Below are positions 18,159 to 26,252 of a stretch of 64,000 bases of DNA, in pieces. This DNA comes from Oribacterium sp. WCC10. Lineage in GTDB: Bacteria > Bacillota > Clostridia > Lachnospirales > Lachnospiraceae. Every line of letters begins with the position of its first letter. Position 1 is the stretch's first letter. The stretch lies in the NCBI RefSeq assembly GCF_900113415.1, contig NZ_FOPH01000003.1, forward strand, positions 62,001-126,000. The letters are read 5' to 3'. A program made the position numbers and the translations under genes. The notes under the pieces were generated by a model. It was not told the origin of the DNA. It saw nothing but the letters and a program-made list of their open reading frames with translations, and made no database searches.

Positions 18159-19448
18159 ATGGCTACAGTTAAAGCTTTTAGGGCTCTCCGTCCGAACAGA
18201 GAGGTAGTGGGCAAAGTCGCCGCACTCCCGTATGATGTTTATTCAAGAGAGGAAGCAAGAGAGGCGGTTAAAGATAATCCTTTTTCTTTTCTTAATATCG
18301 ACAGGCCGGAGACACAGTTCCCTCCGGAGCAGGATATGTACAGCAGCGAGGTCTACGAAAAGGCAGATGCATTACTGAAGACCCGTATTGCAGATGGAAC
18401 TTATGTGAGAGATCCGGAGCCTTGTTACTACATATATGAACTGACTATGGACGGACGTTCGCAAACCGGAATAGCTGCATTAAGCTCGATAGATGATTAT
18501 CTCGATAATGTCTGCAAGAAGCACGAGAATACCGTGGAGGAGAAAGAACAGGACCGTATAAGACATGTGGATACCTGTTCGTGTCAGACAGGCCCGATAT
18601 TCCTTGCCTACCGTGAAAGAAAAGAGATTACAGTCATAGTTGAAAGAGAAAAAGAGAAGGAAGCACTGTATGATTTTATTTCCGATGACGGGATCAGACA
18701 CAGGGTATGGAAGATAGATGCCCCTGAAACTGTAGCTCTGCTTGAAAAAGAATTTTCTGCTGTTCCTTCAACATATATAGCGGATGGTCATCACCGTGCG
18801 GCAAGTGCCGTTAAGGTAGGACTTAAACGCCGCGAAGAGCATCCCGGTTACACCGGAAAAGAGGAGTTTAACTTCTTCCTGTCGGTTCTTTTTCCTGATA
18901 ATGAACTAAAGATTCTTGATTACAACAGGGTTGTAAAAGATCTGTACGGCCATGAGCCTGAGGAACTTATGCTCAGCATAGAAGAAAACTTTACAGTCTT
19001 TAATGTAAAGGAAGCATTTGTTCCGAAAGTGAAAGGAGAGATGCTTATGTATATCTCCGGTGAATGGTTCCTTATAAGGGCAAAAGATCAGGTGGTGGAC
19101 GAGAGAAAGGGAGATCCAGTCAGATCTCTTGATGTTTCGATTCTCCAGGATCTTGTTCTGTCGCCGTTACTTGGCATAAAAGATCCGAGAACCGACAAGC
19201 GGATTGAGTTTGTGGGTGGTATCAGAGGCATAAAGGAACTGGAAAGAAAGGTCAGCCAGTATACATATAGTCATGTGATGGACGGAACCATAGAGGAGAC
19301 CGGACCGGCTGTGGCATTTGTTATGCATCCAACAGGCATAGATGAACTTATAAATGTTGCGGATCATGAAATGCTTATGCCGCCTAAGTCCACATGGTTT
19401 GAGCCGAAGCTTCGTTCAGGTATATTCATTCATGAGTTTGAGAGATGA
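18159..19448 (+). CDS. DUF1015 family protein
   Basis: A 429-residue cytoplasmic protein of the DUF1015 family, whose activity is not established. Family hallmarks seen: the N-terminal FRALRPNREVVGKVAALPYDV, FLNIDRPE, a central ADGHHRAAS motif (about 209-217), and a C-terminal FVMHPTGIDELINVAD with MPPKSTWFEPKLRSG. The His-rich ADGHHR suggests catalysis or metal binding (inference). In many Clostridia this family sits beside serC/serA, as here with hppA between, so a role connected to serine metabolism is plausible. CTGGAGGT lies about 10 bases before the ATG. Confidence 0.9.
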   Translation: MATVKAFRALRPNREVVGKVAALPYDVYSREEAREAVKDNPFSFLNIDRPETQFPPEQDMYSSEVYEKADALLKTRIADGTYVRDPEPCYYIYELTMDGRSQTGIAALSSIDDYLDNVCKKHENTVEEKEQDRIRHVDTCSCQTGPIFLAYRERKEITVIVEREKEKEALYDFISDDGIRHRVWKIDAPETVALLEKEFSAVPSTYIADGHHRAASAVKVGLKRREEHPGYTGKEEFNFFLSVLFPDNELKILDYNRVVKDLYGHEPEELMLSIEENFTVFNVKEAFVPKVKGEMLMYISGEWFLIRAKDQVVDERKGDPVRSLDVSILQDLVLSPLLGIKDPRTDKRIEFVGGIRGIKELERKVSQYTYSHVMDGTIEETGPAVAFVMHPTGIDELINVADHEMLMPPKSTWFEPKLRSGIFIHEFER

Positions 19449-19450
19449 TG

Positions 19451-19590
19451 TTCAGCAGCACAACTGCCTTCGATTTTTAATCGAAGGAGCCACGCGGCTT
19501 TGAGCGCTTCAAAGGAATGTGTAAGGATTCCTGCTCTATGCACACGAATGTGTGCTGGCGCTAATCGGTGAGTCAAGAGACAAAAGCCTG
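19451..19590 (+). repeat. Longest copy of the composite repeat (module C plus partial A)
   Basis: Starts CAGCAGCACAACTGCCTTCG, contains the hairpin CTTCGATT/AATCGAAG, then TTTGAGCGCTTCAAAGGAAT and AAGGATTCCTGCTCTATG. Next comes the hairpin GCACACGAATGTGTGC, TGGCGCTAAT, and a half module A (GGTGAGTCAAGAGACAAAAG). Its first half matches 50460-50540 (inverted); its second half matches 54984-55035 (inverted) and 57243-57282. Confidence 0.75.
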
Positions 19591-19692
19591 TACATGATAA
19601 CACGTGTAGTAGAATTGACAACAAAACAGGTATTAGTCACACCCATTGATCCGCTTATCTTCGAATAATTAAAGCAGAAATGTTTTTTATTA

Positions 19693-19741
19693 AAACGGCT
19701 TGTTTTTCTTATTATTAAGATTGAACAGGTCGTTTTTTTAT
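19693..19741 (+). terminator. Terminator upstream of ftsH
   Basis: AAACGGCTTGTT pairs with AACAGGTCGTTT (two G-U pairs), followed by seven T. Confidence 0.75.
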
Positions 19742-19794
19742 ATATAGGATGGGGAAATGTCTTATCTGTGAACCTATGCTTCACTGTGGTTGTC

Positions 19795-19823
19795 TTGATT
19801 TTAGGCATTTCGTTCTTTATAAT
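19795..19823 (+). promoter_or_regulatory. ftsH promoter
   Basis: TTGATT (19795-19800), 17 bp, TATAAT (19818-19823), 57 bases before the ATG. Confidence 0.75.
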
Positions 19824-19879
19824 TGAATTACTGTTATGAGCAGTAGTATACCCTTACAGGGGTGAGGATGGAGATATAG

Positions 19880-22027
19880 ATGGACAACAATAACAACCAG
19901 GGTAATGACGGAAAGAGATTTAATCATTCCAGCCAGACATTTATTATTTTGATCATCGCTGCAGTTATCACTTTCTTTGTTTATACACTGATCAGAGGCT
20001 TCTTTGTATCCGGTGTTGCACAGGAAGTCAGCTACACCGAATTCATTTCCATGATCGATGGAAATAAAATTTCCAAGGTTGAGTGGGGAGATTCAGATAT
20101 TACTTTATATCTGAAGACAGATATGTCGGGCACATCGGGTTCTATGGATCAATCATCTCTGGATTCCTACAGTCAATACATGAATCAGGTCAACATGAGA
20201 TATTATGTTGTTCCCATCAATGCGGATGCGGAGAATCTTGTGGATCGTATGTTGAGACATGGCGTTGTGATATACAAGTCAAAGCCTGACAATTCGGGAT
20301 ATATCATGGAAGCCATGATAAGTATCGTTATTCCGTTTATCCTGGTTTTCATCATTATGAATATGACCATGCGCCGTATGGGAAGCGGTGGCGGTGGTAT
20401 CATGGGAGTCGGAAAGTCAACTGCCAAGATGTATATGCAGAAGGAAACCGGAGTTACATTTAAGGATGTTGCCGGCGAGGATGAAGCCAAGGAATCCCTT
20501 GTGGAGATAGTTGATTTCCTTCACAATCCCACGAAGTATACAGCTATAGGTGCCAAGCTTCCGAAGGGTGCACTTCTTGTAGGTCCTCCGGGAACCGGAA
20601 AAACACTTCTTGCCAAGGCTGTTGCCGGTGAAGCTCAGGTTCCGTTCTACAGTCTCTCCGGATCTGATTTCGTTGAGATGTTTGTAGGTGTCGGTGCAAG
20701 CCGTGTACGAGATCTTTTCAAGAATGCAACTCAGTCTGCACCTTGTATCATATTTATCGATGAGATAGATGCCATAGGTAAGACCAGAGATACACGGTAT
20801 GGCGGAAATGACGAACGAGAGCAGACACTTAACCAGCTTCTTTCCGAGATGGATGGTTTTGATGCTTCAAAGGGTATCATGGTCATGGGTGCCACCAACA
20901 GACCTGAGATTCTTGATCCGGCGCTTTTGAGACCCGGACGTTTTGACAGACGTATCGTGGTTGAAAAGCCGGATCTCAAGGGTCGTGTTAATATCTTAAA
21001 GGTTCATGCCAAGGATGTTCAGCTTGATGATTCGGTTGATTTCAATGAGATTGCTCTGGCTACATCAGGTGCAGTGGGTGCGGATCTTGCCAATATGATG
21101 AATGAAGCCGCGATTACAGCTGTTAAGCATGGACGCAAGAAGGTTTCACAGGCTGATTTATTTGAAGCTGTTGAAGTTGTTCTTGTCGGAAAGGAGAAGA
21201 AAGACCGTATTCTCTCACAGGAAGAACGCCGTATAGTATCCTATCACGAGGTTGGGCATGCTCTTGTTTCTGCTATTCAGAAGGATGCAGAGCCTGTGCA
21301 GAAGATCACTATAGTGCCCAGAACCATGGGAGCTCTTGGATATGTCATGCAGGTTCCCGAGGAGGAAAAGTATCTCAATACCAAGGCAGAACTTCATGCG
21401 ATGCTTGTAGGATATCTGGGTGGTCGTGCCGCAGAGGAGATTGTTTTTGATACTGTTACCACAGGTGCTTCCAATGATATCGAAAAGGCAACCAAGCTTG
21501 CCAGAGCCATGGTTACTCAGTATGGTATGACTGAAAAGTTCGGACTTATGGGACTTGCAACACAGGAGTCTATGTATCTCAATACAGGTCGTACAGTTAT
21601 GAACTGTGGTGATGATACTGCAACCCAGGTTGATATCGAAGTTATGCGTATACTTAAAGAGTGTTATGAGGAAGCAAAGGATATCCTTTCCAGAAACAGA
21701 TTTGCGCTTGATCGTATAGCTGAGTATCTTATAGAACGTGAGACTATCACAGGAAAAGAATTCCTTCATATTCTTCATGATGTTCAGAAGGAAGAAGATA
21801 TGAAGCTTCATCCTGAGAAGTATCAGAATGTAACAGAAGAAACGGACGGAGTAAGTGCAGATAAGAATATAACATCAGAGAGTCCTGCTTCAGATACAGG
21901 TGTTTCACAACAGGGATCGACAGTAAGTGCCGATGGACAGACAAATGATTCTGCTTCCGGTAAGACACCGTTTGAAGAGGTTAGAGCAAAGTATGCAGCT
22001 CAGGATGTTACAGAACAGGCTGAATGA
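19880..22027 (+). CDS. ftsH: ATP-dependent zinc metalloprotease FtsH
   Basis: A membrane-anchored AAA+ protease that extracts and degrades misfolded membrane proteins and short-lived regulators. 715 residues. Transmembrane segments are near 20-42 and 142-162, with an FtsH-ext domain between them on the outer face. Walker A GPPGTGKT is at 235-242 and Walker B CIIFIDEID at about 289-297. The second region of homology contains RPGRFDRRIVV. The zinc site HEVGH is at 456-460, with the third ligand expected in the GASNDIEKATKLAR region. The C-terminal tail (about 640-715) is acidic, Ser/Thr-rich and probably disordered. GGTGAGGATGGAG precedes the ATG. Confidence 0.97.
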   Translation: MDNNNNQGNDGKRFNHSSQTFIILIIAAVITFFVYTLIRGFFVSGVAQEVSYTEFISMIDGNKISKVEWGDSDITLYLKTDMSGTSGSMDQSSLDSYSQYMNQVNMRYYVVPINADAENLVDRMLRHGVVIYKSKPDNSGYIMEAMISIVIPFILVFIIMNMTMRRMGSGGGGIMGVGKSTAKMYMQKETGVTFKDVAGEDEAKESLVEIVDFLHNPTKYTAIGAKLPKGALLVGPPGTGKTLLAKAVAGEAQVPFYSLSGSDFVEMFVGVGASRVRDLFKNATQSAPCIIFIDEIDAIGKTRDTRYGGNDEREQTLNQLLSEMDGFDASKGIMVMGATNRPEILDPALLRPGRFDRRIVVEKPDLKGRVNILKVHAKDVQLDDSVDFNEIALATSGAVGADLANMMNEAAITAVKHGRKKVSQADLFEAVEVVLVGKEKKDRILSQEERRIVSYHEVGHALVSAIQKDAEPVQKITIVPRTMGALGYVMQVPEEEKYLNTKAELHAMLVGYLGGRAAEEIVFDTVTTGASNDIEKATKLARAMVTQYGMTEKFGLMGLATQESMYLNTGRTVMNCGDDTATQVDIEVMRILKECYEEAKDILSRNRFALDRIAEYLIERETITGKEFLHILHDVQKEEDMKLHPEKYQNVTEETDGVSADKNITSESPASDTGVSQQGSTVSADGQTNDSASGKTPFEEVRAKYAAQDVTEQAE

Positions 22028-22036
22028 TAATAAAAC

Positions 22037-22072
22037 TAAAAAGTGTCGGTTAACCCGACACTTTTTTCTTTT
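22037..22072. terminator. Terminator after ftsH, overlapping the 3' end of the minus-strand regulator gene
   Basis: AAAAAGTGTCGG, TTAA loop, CCGACACTTTTTT; symmetric, so usable from both sides. The last codons of the opposite gene (22050) lie inside it. Confidence 0.8.
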
Positions 22073-22316
22073 TGTCTCCATTGGGACAAAGCATAAATAC
22101 ATCCGTGGGAAGTATATTTAACCTTAGACATAACATTGCTATGGATTTTAGTGTGAGGGGTTTATCTGTTCTTAGCTTTTGAATCATACTGGATGATATC
22201 AGAAGTTTGTTGATAAGATCATATTGTGAGATTTTTTTCTTTTTCATAGTACGCCAGAATGGTGCATAAGAGATTATGTCTTCATAAGCTGATGGTTCTT
22301 CAAAATTAAAATTCAT
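22050..22316 (-). CDS. Small Cro/CI-type helix-turn-helix protein
   Basis: An 88-residue predicted DNA-binding protein. From about residue 23 it follows the compact Cro/HTH_26 pattern (KKKKISQYDLINKLLISSSM, LTLKSIAMLCLRLNILPTDV), a complete single helix-turn-helix. The C-terminus is basic (GDKKKKVSG). The start at 22316 has a weak AAGGT upstream; an internal ATG at 22250 would leave only the helix-turn-helix. It is convergent with ftsH and shares its terminator. The A+T-rich gap 22317-22462 toward the phosphoesterase gene could hold both promoters. Confidence 0.75.
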   Translation of the reverse strand: MNFNFEEPSAYEDIISYAPFWRTMKKKKISQYDLINKLLISSSMIQKLRTDKPLTLKSIAMLCLRLNILPTDVFMLCPNGDKKKKVSG

Positions 22317-22462
22317 GATTACTAAATTACCTTATAAAAAATAAATAAATGGATAGTGACAGATGCATTAGATTGTTGTTGAAATAGATATGTCGGAAAA
22401 TTATAGAAAAAAATATTATGATGAACTTAATGCATGGGGATTATTATATAGGGGTGGTATAG

Positions 22463-23395
22463 ATGTTTTCCATAGTGATAAATATAATAATTTTAGTTTG
22501 TTTATGTGGCATTCTGCTCATAACTATATCATTTCTGGAAATAAATAAACTGAATGTCTGCAGGTATGAAATTCGCTCAAATAAGTTAAAATCAGAGCAT
22601 AGATTTGTCTATATTTCTGATCTTCATGAAAAAGAGTTCGGTGAAGGTAATGAAGAACTGTTAAAAAAAATCGATGAACTCAATCCGGATTTTATACTTA
22701 TAGGCGGCGACCTTATAGTGTCACATAAAGTGCACAAATACAGAAAAAAAGTTTCTTTCGATGAAGTTGATACAGCTCTTCAGTTGCTTGACAAACTGAG
22801 GGCAAAGTATACAATTTACTTTTCATACGGTAATCATGAAAAGAGGCTTATGGAGAAAGCCGGTTTAGAAGATTGCACAGACGTGGTAAAATATGATAAA
22901 AATATACAGGATATTTATATACCTGCAGCTTTAAAGCTTAAAAGAGCACTTGATAATATAGTAGTTCTTGATGATGATGTAGTTTCATTTGAGGATTTTG
23001 ATATCACAGGCGTCACTTTACCTATGAGTTACTACAGACCGCTTCTGTTCAAAGAAAGAAAAGAACTGACAGAGGGGGATATCAGATCGCATGTGGGAGA
23101 AATGTCTCAGGAAAAGTTCCATATTACTATGATACATACACCTATGTACTATAAGGAAGTCATTGGTCATGGTGCAGATCTTGTTCTTTCCGGACATTAT
23201 CACGGAGGTACCATAAGACTTCCTCATTTCGGTGCGCTTATGACTCCGCAGTTTCAGTTTCTGGTGAAGGAATGTGCCGGAGAGTTCAGGTACGGTGACG
23301 GAACTTTGATTGTAAGCCGGGGTCTTGGTACTCATTCGATTAATATAAGGATCAATGATCTACCGGAGATAAGCTTTGTAACTATAAAACCGTAA
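22463..23395 (+). CDS. Membrane-anchored metallophosphoesterase (YkuE/YaeI-like)
   Basis: A 310-residue calcineurin-type phosphoesterase with an N-terminal membrane anchor (residues about 3-26). Di-metal site motifs are all present: YISDLHE (Asp, His), IGGDLI, YGNHEKR, HTPMYY and SGHYHGG. The residues after GHYHGG (IRLPHFGALMTPQ) match the YkuE branch, which acts on surface-exposed phospholipid or phosphodiester substrates. Its product ends 11 bases before scpA, with GGAAGG between, so it probably leads the scpA-scpB transcript. The ribosome site before this gene is weak (GGGGTGG). Confidence 0.88.
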   Translation: MFSIVINIIILVCLCGILLITISFLEINKLNVCRYEIRSNKLKSEHRFVYISDLHEKEFGEGNEELLKKIDELNPDFILIGGDLIVSHKVHKYRKKVSFDEVDTALQLLDKLRAKYTIYFSYGNHEKRLMEKAGLEDCTDVVKYDKNIQDIYIPAALKLKRALDNIVVLDDDVVSFEDFDITGVTLPMSYYRPLLFKERKELTEGDIRSHVGEMSQEKFHITMIHTPMYYKEVIGHGADLVLSGHYHGGTIRLPHFGALMTPQFQFLVKECAGEFRYGDGTLIVSRGLGTHSINIRINDLPEISFVTIKP

Positions 23396-23406
23396 GGAAG
23401 GATCAT

Positions 23407-24207
23407 ATGCCTGAAATTACATATAAACTTGAAAAATTTGAAGGTCCTCTGGATCTGCTGCTTCATCTTATCGAAAGGGATAAGATAGACATTTTTGATA
23501 TCCCTATAGTGCAGATCACGGCAGAGTATCTGGACTATGTCAGTCATATGGAAGAGGAAAATCTTGATATAGTATCTGATTTCCTTGTTATGGCGGCAAC
23601 ACTTCTTGAGATAAAGTCACGTATGCTTCTTCCTAAAGAAGTTGATGAGGAGACCGGTGAGGAAGTGGATCCCAGAGCGGAACTTGTCGAGAGACTTCTT
23701 GAATACAGAAAATATAAGCTTATGGGGCAGATTCTTCAGGAACGTGAGGACGATGCGGACAGATACTATTATAAGGGGCCTACCATACCTAAAGAGGTTG
23801 AAAAGTATGTGCCGCCGATAGATATGGATGAGCTTTTAAAGAAGGTTTCTCTTGAAAGTCTCAAAACTGTATTTGAAGACGTTATGAGACGTAAGGAAGA
23901 TTCTATAGATAAGGTTCGTTCGAAGTTTGGCGTTATTAAGAAAGAAAAAATATCTCTTGAGGGACGTATACGAGATGTTCTCAAGTATGTCCGCGGACAT
24001 CATAAGTTTTCATTCCGTCATATGATTAGAAAGAAAAAGGATAAGATGGATGTGGTTGTAAGCTTTCTTGCCATACTTGAGCTTATGAAGATGGGACGTA
24101 TCACTCTCGTACAGGAGATCCCGTTCGGAGATATGGATATCACGGAAGTTGATGATCCCAATCAGTCGGATGATGATCTTGACCTTACAAATCTGGAGGA
24201 CTTGTAA
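23407..24207 (+). CDS. scpA: Segregation and condensation protein A
   Basis: The kleisin subunit bridging the SMC ATPase heads in the bacterial condensin complex. 266 residues. The N-terminal FEGPLDLLLHLIERDKIDIFDIPI is the family hallmark, followed by DFLVMAATLLEIKSRMLLP. The C-terminal winged helix (about 195-250) includes VVSFLAILELMKMGRITLVQE. AAGGAAGG sits 5-12 bases before the ATG. scpB starts 3 bases after its stop, the usual clostridial pairing. Confidence 0.96.
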   Translation: MPEITYKLEKFEGPLDLLLHLIERDKIDIFDIPIVQITAEYLDYVSHMEEENLDIVSDFLVMAATLLEIKSRMLLPKEVDEETGEEVDPRAELVERLLEYRKYKLMGQILQEREDDADRYYYKGPTIPKEVEKYVPPIDMDELLKKVSLESLKTVFEDVMRRKEDSIDKVRSKFGVIKKEKISLEGRIRDVLKYVRGHHKFSFRHMIRKKKDKMDVVVSFLAILELMKMGRITLVQEIPFGDMDITEVDDPNQSDDDLDLTNLEDL

Positions 24208-24210
24208 TAA

Positions 24211-24984
24211 ATGAATAACAATGAACAGTTAAGATTGCCTATCGAAGATGATGAGCTTGATTCTATCGAAAAAAAGCTTGCCATGGAGATCGATAAAGAG
24301 TTCTCTGATGAGCTTACTATGGAAGAAAACACGATAGAGGCTCTATTGTTTGCCAAGGGCAATTCAGTCAGCCTGGAAGAGATAAAGACTGCACTTGATT
24401 GCGGAGAACGTCCGGCGAAAAAGGCGATTGAGCGACTTATGAAAAAGTATGAACAGCGTAACGGTGGTATCATTATTCAAATGGTGGCAAATCATTATCA
24501 GATGACTACCAACCCTGCATGCTTTGATGGTCTCATAAGAGTTGCCAAGCACCCGAAGAAGCCTGTGCTCACCGATATTATCATGGAGACATTGGCTATT
24601 ATTGCGTACAAGCAGCCTGTTACCAAGGCTGAAATAGAGCGTGTCAGAGGAGTTTCTTCGGATCATGCGGTAAATAAGCTTGTGGAATACGGACTTGCAT
24701 ATGAGGTTGGACGTCTCAATGCTCCCGGAAGACCTGCATTGTTTGCAACAACAGAAGAATTTCTTCGAAGATTCGGTATCAGTTCACTTGATAATCTTCC
24801 GGATCTTAATCCTGAAATGGAAGACGAGATCAAAAAGGAAGTCAATGAAGAAGTTATTGACATCATGGGTGCAGCTGAACAGAAGGAGTCTTCGGATGAA
24901 GAGACTCCGGAATCAGAGGTTTTCGAAGTGCCGGATGATTCTGGAAAAGAAAATGACACAGAAACATTATCTGAAAACGAATGA
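24211..24984 (+). CDS. scpB: Segregation and condensation protein B
   Basis: Forms a dimer that binds ScpA in the SMC complex. 257 residues with two winged-helix domains: the first around 30-105 (TIEALLFAKGNSVSLEEIKTAL), the second 110-190 (KPVLTDIIMETLAIIAYKQPVTKAEIERVRGV, then YGLAYEVGRLNAPGRPALFATT). The unusual part is a long acidic tail (about 200-257), rich in Glu, Asp and Ser. It is three bases from scpA and probably translationally coupled to it. Confidence 0.96.
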   Translation: MNNNEQLRLPIEDDELDSIEKKLAMEIDKEFSDELTMEENTIEALLFAKGNSVSLEEIKTALDCGERPAKKAIERLMKKYEQRNGGIIIQMVANHYQMTTNPACFDGLIRVAKHPKKPVLTDIIMETLAIIAYKQPVTKAEIERVRGVSSDHAVNKLVEYGLAYEVGRLNAPGRPALFATTEEFLRRFGISSLDNLPDLNPEMEDEIKKEVNEEVIDIMGAAEQKESSDEETPESEVFEVPDDSGKENDTETLSENE

Positions 24985-25031
24985 TGGATTAAATGAATAT
25001 ATGACATTTATATCATACTATGAGGAGAATT

Positions 25032-25469
25032 ATGGAAAAGACAATTAAGATTAAGTATCATTCACAGGAGATTGAGAAGCTTGAATATATTGCCGGAAAG
25101 AGCGACTGGATTGATCTGAGAGTTGCCGAGAATGTCACTCTCAAGAAGGGGGATTTCAAGCTTATCAGCATGGGAATATCCCTTCAGGTACCGGATGGTT
25201 ATGAGATGCTTCTTGCACCGAGAAGCTCTACTTTCAAGAATTTTGGACTTATTCAGACAAACTCGCTGGGAGTTATTGACGAGACTTACTGCGGAGATAA
25301 CGACATTATCCGTATGCCCGTATATGCTACAAGAGATACTGAGCTTCATGTTAATGACCGTATCTGCCAGTTCCGTATTATCGAGCATCAGCCACACATC
25401 GTATTCGATGAGGTTGAAACTCTTGGCAATGCAGACAGAGGTGGCTTCGGTTCAACCGGAAAGAACTGA
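25032..25469 (+). CDS. dut: dUTP diphosphatase
   Basis: Hydrolyses dUTP to dUMP, keeping uracil out of DNA and supplying dTMP synthesis. 145 residues, the trimeric dUTPase fold. Motif 1 is LKKGDFKLISMGI. Motif 2 is PRSSTFKNFGL (usual PRSG). Motif 3 is NSLGVIDETYCGDNDI, with the catalytic Asp. Motif 4 is VNDRICQFRI, and motif 5 RGGFGSTG is the C-terminal arm that closes the active site. ATG 25032 follows GAGGAGAATT. The next gene begins 25 bases later. Confidence 0.9.
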   Translation: MEKTIKIKYHSQEIEKLEYIAGKSDWIDLRVAENVTLKKGDFKLISMGISLQVPDGYEMLLAPRSSTFKNFGLIQTNSLGVIDETYCGDNDIIRMPVYATRDTELHVNDRICQFRIIEHQPHIVFDEVETLGNADRGGFGSTGKN

Positions 25470-25494
25470 TAGAATATCGGAAAGTGTCAAAATC

Positions 25495-26130
25495 ATGTTA
25501 AAATACATTATTGGAGAGAAATTACCCGGCAGAATTTTGGTGATACTTGCCTTGATGCTTTTTCTGACATCCTGTTCATCAAAAAAGATCAATGATTTGA
25601 GACTTAAGGGTATAGAGGAGCTTCAGAAAGCCAAGTATGAGGACGCTATTGAGAGTTTTAATGAAGCGATGGAGCTTAGTGACGGAAAAGTAGGTGAGCT
25701 TCAGCTTGATATTATGACTTATCGTGCAGAGGCGGAGTATATGACCGGCGATTATGAGGCGGCTCAGAAAACCATAGATACCCTGAGAGAGGTAGATGGT
25801 GACAAAGAGAATTATCGTAAGATTCAGTCTCAGCTTGATGCCAAGAAGCTTATTACTGAAGCAACGGAAGCATTGAACAATGGTGACTGTGATACTGCAA
25901 GGCAAAAACTTGATGAAGCATCTGCGCTTGGTATTAAAAATGACAGAGAGCTTAGATTCGACGAGATAGTATATCTTGAGAAGACCGCCCAATGGGAAGC
26001 TGCGTACAATGCTGTAAAGGAATATCTTGAGCAGTATCCGTCTGATAAAGAAGCGAAGCGTGAACTCAAGTTTCTTGAAACCCGTGTTGATGCGCTGGAG
26101 AGTAATGAGGCTTTGTCAAATTTACAATGA
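25495..26130 (+). CDS. TPR-repeat lipoprotein
   Basis: A 211-residue predicted lipoprotein. The signal peptide LVILALMLFLTSC has a lipobox cysteine at about residue 28. Tandem tetratricopeptide-like helices cover most of the rest (KGIEELQKAKYEDAIESFNEAMEL, EYMTGDYEAAQKTIDTLREV, AWEAAYNAVKEYLEQYPSD-type units). Such proteins bind partners at the outer face of the membrane; no partner is evident here. I chose the ATG at 25495 because the signal peptide begins there; the ribosome site is weak (GGAAAG), which suggests coupling to dut. Confidence 0.8.
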   Translation: MLKYIIGEKLPGRILVILALMLFLTSCSSKKINDLRLKGIEELQKAKYEDAIESFNEAMELSDGKVGELQLDIMTYRAEAEYMTGDYEAAQKTIDTLREVDGDKENYRKIQSQLDAKKLITEATEALNNGDCDTARQKLDEASALGIKNDRELRFDEIVYLEKTAQWEAAYNAVKEYLEQYPSDKEAKRELKFLETRVDALESNEALSNLQ

Positions 26131-26177
26131 TTAATTATAATCTGCTATCAGGTATATCTTTTATAAACTTTTTTACG

Positions 26178-26210
26178 GCCCGATGCTTGCAAGCATCGGG
26201 CTTTTTGATT
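26178..26210 (+). terminator. Terminator after the TPR lipoprotein gene
   Basis: A perfect 24-bp palindrome built on GCCCGATGCTTG (26178-26201), followed by TTTTT. Confidence 0.9.
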
Positions 26211-26252
26211 ATACTCGGAGAGAAAAATTTATATTCAGGCAGGAGGCCACTG

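Noticed and set aside
21215-21811. 198-codon open frame antisense to ftsH
   Set aside because: Cys/His/Ser-rich shadow of a conserved gene; no ribosome site.
25123-25494. Long N-terminal extension of the TPR lipoprotein through dut
   Set aside because: Out-of-frame overlap with the dUTPase gene; the signal peptide begins at 25495.
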